From the NCBI GenBank assembly GCA_020439605.1, contig JAGQSI010000050.1:1-9708 (forward strand): DNA of 9,708 bases. Reading direction: 5' to 3'. Positions 1-5,409 of this stretch are shown here, piece by piece. Each line of letters starts with the position of its first letter. Positions within the stretch are counted from its first letter, which is position 1. The notes beneath the pieces are model-generated. The model was not told the origin of the DNA, made no database searches, and was given only the letters and a program-made list of their open reading frames with translations. Made by a program: the position numbers and the translations under genes. The DNA comes from Acidimicrobiales bacterium (GTDB lineage Bacteria > Actinomycetota > Acidimicrobiia > Acidimicrobiales > Iamiaceae).

Positions 1-355
1 AAAAGAAGATCCCTTTGAACTCTGAGAGGGTCATGTCAGAGTTGATGAGCTTGCCCTCTGGAGTTGCCTTGTAGGCATCGAACTCGGTGTTCCAAGACGA
101 CTCGCTCAGTGGCGGCACGATCCCGCTAACCGGTTCCCAGTGAACCATTGATAGGCCCGACTGGGTGAGGCGGGTTGCACCTCCTACCACCACCATCACA
201 AATACCAGAGCGGCCACGATCCACAGCCATGTTGCCAACTGGGCTGGTTTTGCGACGCGCTCGCGCTTCGGCGTTTCACCAGCCTGCGCAGATGACTCTG
301 ACTGGTTGGCAGGTGGATCGCTTGGCGCAGCTTCAGTGGTTGTTTGGCTACCCAC
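1..355 (-). CDS. ctaA: Heme A synthase, COX15/CtaA type (N-terminal part, runs off left edge)
   Basis: This integral membrane enzyme would convert heme O to heme A for aa3-type cytochrome c oxidase. About 118 codons are visible. After a ~42-residue hydrophilic leader rich in Ser, Pro, Ala and Glu comes a first membrane segment (about residues 42-60, WLWIVAALVFVMVVVGG). It runs directly into the signature GGATRLTQSGLSMVHWEPV, then GIVPPL and DMTLSEFKGIFF. This order is characteristic of the COX15 (mitochondrial/alphaproteobacterial-like) branch rather than the Bacillus CtaA branch. The heme-ligand histidines lie beyond the edge. I chose the GTG at 355-353 because AAGG (368-365) sits 9 bases upstream and an in-frame stop (373-371) rules out a start farther up. 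It is divergent from the lipoprotein gene, with a 113-base shared upstream region. Family identity is recognised from motifs; the exact start is less certain. Confidence 0.9.
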   Translation of the reverse strand, partial: MGSQTTTEAAPSDPPANQSESSAQAGETPKRERVAKPAQLATWLWIVAALVFVMVVVGGATRLTQSGLSMVHWEPVSGIVPPLSESSWNTEFDAYKATPEGKLINSDMTLSEFKGIFF

Positions 356-406
356 GGGCTTCGACCTTAGTTAGGACGGCTTTGGGTTCTCCCATCGCCT
401 TTTCAG

Positions 407-435
407 ATGACGCCGGCTCCGCAGTGGCGTAGAAT
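407..435 (+). promoter_or_regulatory. Candidate promoter of the lipoprotein gene
   Basis: TAGAAT at 430-435 matches the TATAAT -10 consensus at 5 of 6 positions. ATGACG at 407-412 keeps the TGAC core of TTGACA (4 of 6), with a 17-base spacer. Transcription would begin near 442, giving a leader of roughly 27 bases that contains the strong ribosome site AAAGGGAGG (453-461), 7 bases before the ATG at 469. Prediction from consensus only. Confidence 0.5.
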
Positions 436-468
436 TGCGGAAAACGTCAGCCAAAGGGAGGCTGAGTC

Positions 469-1395
469 ATGAAACATCCACCCGTACCACGTGGCTCCAA
501 GCGCGTTGTTCTTGTGTTGTTGGCTGCCGTGAGCCTCATCGGCTTCGGCTGTTCCAGCGATGACTCAAACACCACGAGCACCGAGAAGCCAACTTCCACA
601 ACTAGCGCTGGCGGAACTGAACCATCCACCACGGCGAGCGCGTCGTCAACAAAGGCGTTTGTCGACATCCAAGAGTGCGAAAACCTCAGCGGCACCGGCA
701 GCGCTAGTGGAACAATCACCAACAACGGAGACGATGCAACAGCGTTCAAGTACGTGGTTGGTTTCTACGACAGTTCAGACAAGGAGTTGGCCACCGCCGA
801 GGTTGTCACCTATGAGGCCGAGCCTGGTGCAGACGCAGCGTGGGCTGTGACTGTCGATGGCTTGGGCGATATCTCTAGCGACGATCTCACTTGTAAGACC
901 GTGTCGATCGAAGCCACCTCTGAACGCCCCGGCGGCTCAGACGATGAGAAAGCGAATCAGGACGAAGAGTTTCCGTGCTCGCTGTTCACCGCAGACGAAA
1001 TAGCTCAGATAACGGGAAACCCGCTCGACGGGGACATGAGCAGCGGCCCCGTAACAGAGAACGAATTCACCTACGAGGCAAAGAGGTGCACCTGGAGCGT
1101 TTCAGAATTTGATGAAGAGGCCCAAGAAGTGATTCTCACGGTGAGCTTGCCCGAGGATTTCCCGTCCGGCACCTTTGTGTGCCCTTCGGCGCTAGGCGGC
1201 GAAACACCGCTGAGTGTTACTGGAACAGAATCCAACTGGATGTGGGTCGATCCCGGCACTACTGCCAAGGTTGGGACCCTTCGTAGCTGTGGCGATGAGG
1301 TCTTCGTCTCGGTCGAGGTTTCAGGCGCCAACAATGAAGCCCAACAACAGCAGGTTGCGGTTGCAGTTGTGGAGCACGTTCTTGACGAGTTGTAG
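469..1395 (+). CDS. Secreted lipoprotein with FxLYD-like and DUF3558-like domains
   Basis: 308 residues, function unknown. The N-terminus has basic residues (R8, K11, R12), a hydrophobic core (13-24) and a cysteine at 28 preceded by LIGFG, which reads as a slightly atypical lipobox. A Ser/Thr-rich, low-complexity linker follows (about 29-62), as in surface lipoproteins tethered away from the membrane. Residues ~63-146 resemble an FxLYD/extracellular beta-sandwich domain (SGTITNNGDD, KYVVGFYDSSDKELAT), with cysteines 70 and 142 placed to form a disulfide. Residues ~168-308 resemble DUF3558 (CSLFTADEIAQITG, then RCTWSVS), with four cysteines (170, 207, 238, 274) that could form two disulfides. 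The ATG has a strong SD. The gene is convergent with the toxin-antitoxin pair and appears monocistronic. DUF3558 and FxLYD assignments are from recalled motif shape, so the broad class (exported lipoprotein) is much surer than the domain names. Confidence 0.85.
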   Translation: MKHPPVPRGSKRVVLVLLAAVSLIGFGCSSDDSNTTSTEKPTSTTSAGGTEPSTTASASSTKAFVDIQECENLSGTGSASGTITNNGDDATAFKYVVGFYDSSDKELATAEVVTYEAEPGADAAWAVTVDGLGDISSDDLTCKTVSIEATSERPGGSDDEKANQDEEFPCSLFTADEIAQITGNPLDGDMSSGPVTENEFTYEAKRCTWSVSEFDEEAQEVILTVSLPEDFPSGTFVCPSALGGETPLSVTGTESNWMWVDPGTTAKVGTLRSCGDEVFVSVEVSGANNEAQQQQVAVAVVEHVLDEL

Positions 1396-1406
1396 AGCTC
1401 AGACCC

Positions 1407-1419
1407 GAGCCTGAGGCTC
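1407..1419. terminator. Short GC-rich hairpin between convergent genes
   Basis: GAGCC (1407-1411) and GGCTC (1415-1419) form a perfect 5-bp stem with a TGA loop, 12 bases past the lipoprotein stop. An overlapping alternative pairs CTCAG (1398-1402) with CTGAG (1411-1415). There is no T tract on either strand, so this is only a weak candidate for termination in the 77-base convergent gap. Confidence 0.25.
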
Positions 1420-1472
1420 AGTCCAGATACTGAATCGCCACTCCAATGTCAGCCACAACGACACCTGATCTC

Positions 1473-1781
1473 TCAGCAACCTATGGATCGGCCAACCGCT
1501 GAACAGATTTCCGTTAGTGCCACTGGTTCGATCTCACCAATCTTGGAGGTCAGGATTGACTGAGGCACCGTATGTATTCCATCACAGTTGACAACGGACT
1601 CCGCTGTTAGTCCTGCGTTCAAGTAATCGAAGCTGACTTCGGTGGAAAGCCCACGGATTGAGGTCGTGATCTCGCCAACGGTTACCAGAGCGCGTACATC
1701 TATAACCTCGGTTCGGGTTAGAACCACAACTGGGCGGCGCTTCTTACCAACTTCAGCCAACCAGATTTCGCCACGCCTCAT
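1473..1781 (-). CDS. Type II toxin, MazF/PemK-like endoribonuclease
   Basis: 102 residues, close to the usual 100-120 of MazF/PemK toxins, which cleave mRNA at short sequence motifs when not bound by the antitoxin. The N-terminus RRGEIWLAEV and the following RRPVVVLTR (15-23) are the family's hallmark strands; the Arg of RPVVVL is the position of the known catalytic/binding arginine. Later segments TVGEITTSIRGLSTEV and NCDGIHTVPQS fit the SH3-like barrel and the loop before the last helices. I place the start at ATG 1781-1779, which overlaps the antitoxin stop as ATGA and has GGGGCGA a few bases upstream. An ATG at 1793 would add 4 residues but has its purine run almost touching it. The C-terminus (VGRSIGC) is slightly truncated relative to typical members. 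Target sequence and activity cannot be read from the sequence. Confidence 0.9.
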   Translation of the reverse strand: MRRGEIWLAEVGKKRRPVVVLTRTEVIDVRALVTVGEITTSIRGLSTEVSFDYLNAGLTAESVVNCDGIHTVPQSILTSKIGEIEPVALTEICSAVGRSIGC

Positions 1782-1987
1782 TGTTCGCCCCATGCCTCAG
1801 CGTTGGACCAGAAGGTGCTGACCTGTTCCGGATTAGCCAGGTATGCCTCACGGTCTCGCGTCCGAAGCTTTTCCTCAACTGCCGCCACCACTCCAACTCT
1901 TGCTGCCTCAGAAACATTGATTCCTAGATCTTTGGCTTCCTGAGACAGAGCTTCATCCAAGGTAAAGGTCGTTCGAATCGTAGCCAT
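1778..1987 (-). CDS. Antitoxin, ribbon-helix-helix, CcdA/MazE-like
   Basis: 69 residues. TIRTTFTLDEALSQEAKDLG is a typical ribbon strand plus helix A; INVSEAARVGVVAAVEEKL gives helix B of an RHH DNA-binding dimer. The C-terminal tail REAYLANPEQVSTFWSNAEAWGEQ resembles the toxin-wrapping tail of the CcdA family (W/Y-L-x-x-N...) more than classical AbrB-type MazE. The protein should neutralise the downstream toxin by direct binding and repress its own operon. Its stop overlaps the toxin start by 4 bases, indicating translational coupling. ATG 1987-1985 is chosen. Its AAGG lies only 1 base upstream, too close for a normal Shine-Dalgarno, and TAGCAT at 1999-1994 is placed for leaderless transcription. 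The RHH class is clear; the CcdA versus MazE-Mtb subtype is inference. Confidence 0.85.
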   Translation of the reverse strand: MATIRTTFTLDEALSQEAKDLGINVSEAARVGVVAAVEEKLRTRDREAYLANPEQVSTFWSNAEAWGEQ

Positions 1988-1990
1988 ACC

Positions 1991-2015
1991 TTGATGCTAT
2001 CAAGTATTGCTAGCA
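1991..2015 (-). promoter_or_regulatory. Candidate antitoxin promoter and autoregulatory operator
   Basis: Two inverted repeats sit directly before the antitoxin start: TTGAT-GCT-ATCAA (1991-2003, perfect 5-bp arms) and the 8-base palindrome TGCTAGCA (2008-2015). On the minus strand TAGCAT (1999-1994) fits an actinobacterial TANNNT -10 box. It ends 6 bases before the ATG, the geometry of a leaderless transcript. A repressor bound to the first palindrome would cover the -10. RHH antitoxins commonly bind such short palindromes cooperatively; the binding here is inferred. Confidence 0.5.
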
Positions 2016-2071
2016 GCTAGGTACGACACGGGAGGACATCGTGGCCAGACCCGACAGATAACACCAGGTTT

Positions 2072-2114
2072 TCTCAGGGTTGTCTCAGGAATCTGTGAGG
2101 TTCAGTTTTCACAG
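2072..2114 (+). promoter_or_regulatory. Repeat cluster upstream of the DUF1800 gene
   Basis: TCTCAGG occurs twice (2072-2078 and 2083-2089), starts 11 bases apart, about one helical turn, as expected for a protein bound on one face. Directly after it is an inverted repeat, CTGTGA (2093-2098) and TCACAG (2109-2114), separated by 10 bases. No convincing -35/-10 pair was found here, so this may hold the promoter and operator, but neither is proven. It lies 27 bases before the start codon, in the 153-base divergent gap between the toxin-antitoxin pair and this operon. Confidence 0.35.
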
Positions 2115-2140
2115 TGAGTTGATCGACCGAAGGGGTACCC

Positions 2141-3607
2141 ATGGATTTGTCCTTAACTCGCCGACAACTCCTGCAATCGCTGGCGCTGGCGGGTCTTTCT
2201 GCCTGTACTACTGACTTGGCACGAACTCTTCCGGGCACCGTTGAGAGTTCCATATCGCAAACCTCGGCTCCTCGCACTGCTGTGTCGATGTCACCCGAGG
2301 ATCTTCTGACTCGACAGTTGGAGCGTTCAAGCTTTGGCGCCACAGATCAGCTACGAAGCCAAGTGGTTGCAGCCGGAGGGTTCGAGGCTTGGCTCGACCA
2401 ACAGCTTGAGCTCAGTCCGGACTACAAGGCCAAGTATCCATTGGGGTTGCTCGGCGAGGTTGAGGATCGCCTCGCTCCGCTAAAGGAGCTGAAGTTCGAG
2501 TCCAAGCAGGAGCGTGCGTCAGCCACCAAGACATCCATCGAGACCATCACGGGTAGAACTATTTATGGGGCGGCGTTCGCCGAGGATCAATTGCGGCAAC
2601 GAACCATGACCGTGCTTGGCGACCTGCTCCACGTCACTTCTAGCTCGCAACCAGAACTGTTCGGTATCTGTGATTTCGACGCCACGATTCGAGCACGGGC
2701 CTTTGGACGCTTCTCAGACCTCTTGTTGGCTACTGCGCAACATCCAGCGATGCTCGTCTATCTGGATCAGGCATCAAGTCGTGCAGATTCGGGGCGAGTA
2801 CCAAACGAGAACTACGCCCGAGAGGTAATGGAGCTTCACACTGTTGGAGTTGACGGCGGCTACGACGAAACCGACGTGGCCGAACTGGCACATGTGTTGA
2901 GCGGCTGGTCGTTGGACACGAGGTCACGAGCATTCGCCTTTCGACCCCAATGGCATGACCTTGGACCCTTCGGATCGAAGGGAGACATCCTTGGTTGGAG
3001 ACCAGGGCCAGACCAAGTGGGCGAAGCAGCAGGCGTTGCGGCGCTGGAACATCTCGCTCACCATGAGGCCACCGCCAAACGGATCGCTCATATCTTCGCT
3101 CGTCACTTCGTCTCAGAATCGCTGACTCCCAAAGATGAGCTTGTCATTGAGGCTGCTGAGATCTACAAGCAGAACGACACCGCCATCGGTCCTGTGGTCA
3201 AGCACCTGCTGACATCGGAACAGTTCGCTTCGAAAGCCACCTTGATGGTCAGGCGACCGATCGATCTTGTTGCGCACAGCCTTCGAGTGTCGAACGCGAG
3301 GGTTGTAGATGGCGGCCTTTCGGATTCTCTTGGTTCGTTGGTTGGTTTGATGTATGTGCTCGGCCAGGTGCCCTATGGCTGGCCCGCTCCCAACGGGTTC
3401 CCCCATAGCTCGGCGGCGTGGTCAAACGCTGGGGCGATGATTGGACGCTGGAACGCAATCATCACTCTCGCTGGCTCTGCTAGCGGCGCAGCGAAAGCAA
3501 CTGTCTCCAACCGTCTCGGCTTGGAGTTGGATCCAAGCGCGTTGGGGTTGTCCACTGCCAGCGAGTTGGCCACCGCCTTGTGTGGTGCCGAACACCAATT
3601 GGTCTGA
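2141..3607 (+). CDS. DUF1800 family protein with Tat lipoprotein signal
   Basis: 488 residues, normal full length for DUF1800 (PF08811), a mostly helical family of unknown function. The N-terminus has TRRQLLQ (6-12) followed by a hydrophobic stretch and the lipobox LSAC with Cys22. This predicts a folded protein exported by the Tat system and anchored as a lipoprotein. The DUF1800 signatures are present: LLTRQLERSSFGAT near the start of the domain, PNENYAREVMELHTVG (221-236), LAHVLSGW, and PYGWPAPNGFP (411-421) followed by SAAWSNAGAMIGRW. AAGGGG (2130-2135) lies 5 bases before the ATG. The DUF1501 gene starts 16 bases downstream, the gene order usually seen for this pair, so the two are probably one operon and act together. 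No enzymatic activity can be assigned. Confidence 0.93.
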   Translation: MDLSLTRRQLLQSLALAGLSACTTDLARTLPGTVESSISQTSAPRTAVSMSPEDLLTRQLERSSFGATDQLRSQVVAAGGFEAWLDQQLELSPDYKAKYPLGLLGEVEDRLAPLKELKFESKQERASATKTSIETITGRTIYGAAFAEDQLRQRTMTVLGDLLHVTSSSQPELFGICDFDATIRARAFGRFSDLLLATAQHPAMLVYLDQASSRADSGRVPNENYAREVMELHTVGVDGGYDETDVAELAHVLSGWSLDTRSRAFAFRPQWHDLGPFGSKGDILGWRPGPDQVGEAAGVAALEHLAHHEATAKRIAHIFARHFVSESLTPKDELVIEAAEIYKQNDTAIGPVVKHLLTSEQFASKATLMVRRPIDLVAHSLRVSNARVVDGGLSDSLGSLVGLMYVLGQVPYGWPAPNGFPHSSAAWSNAGAMIGRWNAIITLAGSASGAAKATVSNRLGLELDPSALGLSTASELATALCGAEHQLV

Positions 3608-3623
3608 ACGAAGGGAAGCTCTT

Positions 3624-4769
3624 ATGACGCAGCTACTGAATGTGTTCCTACGAGGCGGAGCTGACGGGTTGAGCATCTTCGCCCCGGTTGGAGACCCGAT
3701 CTATCACCGCTCTCGACCAACTCTGGCGTTGAGCGAACGAGCGGCCCTAGATGTTGGTATCGATGGGTTCGGTCTGCATCCTTCTGCTCCAAGGTTGGCG
3801 GAACTTCTGAAGGACAAGAAGTGCGCAGTGATTCCTGCGGCTGGTTTCGAAGGACAGTCCCGAAGCCACTTCAGTGCTCAGGCGCTTCTCGAATCCGCCA
3901 ACTCTGCAGGCGCCGATCCGAACGAAGCTGGTACTGGCTGGTTGGGTCATCTGTTGAACTCCAAGGCATCGAAGCACGCCCAACCATTTCGTGCTGTAGC
4001 GGTGGGCACTGTCTCGGTAGCTCCATCCTTGTGGGGCACCACCGATGCACTCAGCGTTTCGGACCCTTCAGCTCTGGCGCTTGGCGTGCTGCGGCGTTCT
4101 CAACGTCGTAATGGCAGTTACGAAGTAATGGACGCACCGTTCGTGCCGTCGCCTCAAGAACTCGCAACTCGTTGGCCTCTCGGAGCCAGCTCACCCGAAC
4201 CCACCACTGCAGGTGTCGCCGCTGCTGCTGCGGTGCTCGATCGTTTGGAGGACTCCCCTATCGAAGTTGGCGATATCAGCGCATTTGGTGAGGGCGACGC
4301 TGCGGCGGCTTTCGCGAGCGCCTCGGCACTGTTGCTCGCCGGCCTGGGTACCGAGGTGGTTCAAGTGGATCTTGGAGACTGGGACACCCACAATGAGCAG
4401 GGAACCAATGGCGGACATTTCGCCGAATTGCTAAGCGAGCTCGACGCCGGACTTGGCGCCATCTTTGAGCGACACGTGGGTAAAGCGCACGGTTTGGTGA
4501 TCACAGTTATGACCGAGTTCGGGAGACGGGTTCAACAGAACGCGTCTGGTGGCACAGATCACGGCAGCGGCTCAGTTGCTCTGGTTTTGGGCGACGGCGT
4601 GCAGGGCGGAATGAAAGGAATATGGCCCGGGCTTGAGGATCTTGACGAGGGAGACGTGAGATTCACCAATGACCTACGGGTGATGCAATCGGAGGTGGCC
4701 AACGCTGTGTTTGGCGCAGAGTTGGCCAAACCATCGGGGTCTACGGCTCTGGAACTTTTCGACGTCTAA
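3624..4769 (+). CDS. DUF1501 family protein, no visible export signal
   Basis: 381 residues. DUF1501 (PF07394) is distantly related to the alkaline phosphatase/sulfatase fold; its activity is not established. Visible signatures are NVFLRGGADGLS (6-17), an SRSHFSAQ segment matching the family's conserved S-H motif, DLGDWDTH (249-256), MTEFGRR (296-302) and TDHGSGS (311-317). Asp254, His256, Asp312 and His313 are plausible metal ligands by analogy. The ATG at 3624 has AAGGGAAG (3611-3618) upstream, and the family core begins at residue 4. A longer in-frame start at 3441 lies inside the DUF1800 gene and adds no signal peptide. The lack of a Tat signal is notable because many family members carry one; co-export with the DUF1800 partner is one explanation, a cytoplasmic role another. 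Confidence 0.92.
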   Translation: MTQLLNVFLRGGADGLSIFAPVGDPIYHRSRPTLALSERAALDVGIDGFGLHPSAPRLAELLKDKKCAVIPAAGFEGQSRSHFSAQALLESANSAGADPNEAGTGWLGHLLNSKASKHAQPFRAVAVGTVSVAPSLWGTTDALSVSDPSALALGVLRRSQRRNGSYEVMDAPFVPSPQELATRWPLGASSPEPTTAGVAAAAAVLDRLEDSPIEVGDISAFGEGDAAAAFASASALLLAGLGTEVVQVDLGDWDTHNEQGTNGGHFAELLSELDAGLGAIFERHVGKAHGLVITVMTEFGRRVQQNASGGTDHGSGSVALVLGDGVQGGMKGIWPGLEDLDEGDVRFTNDLRVMQSEVANAVFGAELAKPSGSTALELFDV

Positions 4770-4831
4770 CCGCAACGAAACATGGTCGATTGGCTCTAGG
4801 GTCAAGGTTCGTCACTTCGCTAGGAGCTCCC

Positions 4832-5389
4832 ATGAACCCACAGTCTCTCGCTCGCGCCCAAGAGATAGCCATTGATGTTCTCGCCAAGGTTCAGCCAGAT
4901 CAGCTCGAGTTGCCCACTCCTTGCGAAAACTGGAATGTTGCTCAGGTCATCGACCATCTAGTTGGCTCTCAGTATTGGGCGATGGCGGCTATTGAAGGCA
5001 CTGAGATGTCCGAAACCGGTGAAGGCGCTTCGGCTGGAGACTTCAAGGCAAGTTTCGCCACAGCCGGCCAAGCCCTGCTCGGCTCGCTGAGCGCTGAAGG
5101 TGCATTGGAAAGGACCGTCAACCCCGGCTTTGGCGACATGCCGGCACCGGCTTTGGTGTCGATGGCTGTGACCGACACTTTCACCCACGCCTGGGACATT
5201 GCCAAGGCCACCGGTCAGTCCACAGATCTTGATCCTGAGTTTGCAGCGCAGTGCTTGCAGGGTGCCAAGGTCGGCATTAGTGATGCGTTCCGTTCCGAAG
5301 AGGGTTCGATCTTCGGACTTGAACAAAACGCGCCCGCGGGCGCGTCTGCTGCTGATCAACTTGCCGCCTTTCTCGGTCGTAGCGTGTAG
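4832..5389 (+). CDS. DinB-like metal-binding protein, TIGR03086 / maleylpyruvate isomerase N-terminal type
   Basis: 185 residues, the usual length. This actinobacterial family shares the four-helix DinB fold with mycothiol-dependent maleylpyruvate isomerase; members are presumed thiol-S-transferases or metal-dependent enzymes, mostly uncharacterised. The hallmark LPTPCENWNVAQVIDHLVG (27-45) supplies Cys31, Trp34 and metal ligand His42. DTFTHAWDIAKATGQ contains Asp115 and His119, spaced like the E-x3-H ligand pair of the isomerase, followed by the conserved HAWD. ATG 4832 is chosen because TAGGAG (4821-4826) lies just upstream and the domain starts at once; a start at 4790 would add 14 residues without an SD. 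The HIT-PLD-helicase gene follows after 20 bases, so co-transcription is likely, though a functional link is not evident. Substrate unknown. Confidence 0.85.
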   Translation: MNPQSLARAQEIAIDVLAKVQPDQLELPTPCENWNVAQVIDHLVGSQYWAMAAIEGTEMSETGEGASAGDFKASFATAGQALLGSLSAEGALERTVNPGFGDMPAPALVSMAVTDTFTHAWDIAKATGQSTDLDPEFAAQCLQGAKVGISDAFRSEEGSIFGLEQNAPAGASAADQLAAFLGRSV

Positions 5390-5397
5390 GGACTGTT

Positions 5398-5402
5398 GGA
5401 GG
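5398..5402 (+). promoter_or_regulatory. Ribosome binding site of the HIT-PLD-helicase gene
   Basis: GGAGG lies 7 bases before the GTG at 5410, a near-ideal Shine-Dalgarno. It is important because it fixes the start in front of the HIT domain and supports the HIT segment as a real part of this protein rather than a separate gene. Confidence 0.75.
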
Positions 5403-5409
5403 TTCGGCG

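Noticed and set aside
165..432. Two plus-strand open frames of 69 and 85 codons
   Set aside because: They lie opposite the well-supported heme A synthase and have no ribosome site or recognisable sequence.
447..749. 100-codon minus-strand frame opposite the lipoprotein gene
   Set aside because: Shadow of a confident gene; low-complexity Val/Ser/Thr-rich translation with no motif.
2094..2113. CRP-type operator (TGTGA...TCACA)
   Set aside because: The half-sites are 10 bases apart, not the 6 of a CRP site, so only a generic inverted repeat is claimed.
3441..3623. 61-residue N-terminal extension of the DUF1501 protein
   Set aside because: It lies inside the DUF1800 gene, has no SD and gives no Tat or Sec signal; the 3624 start has a strong SD and begins at the family core.
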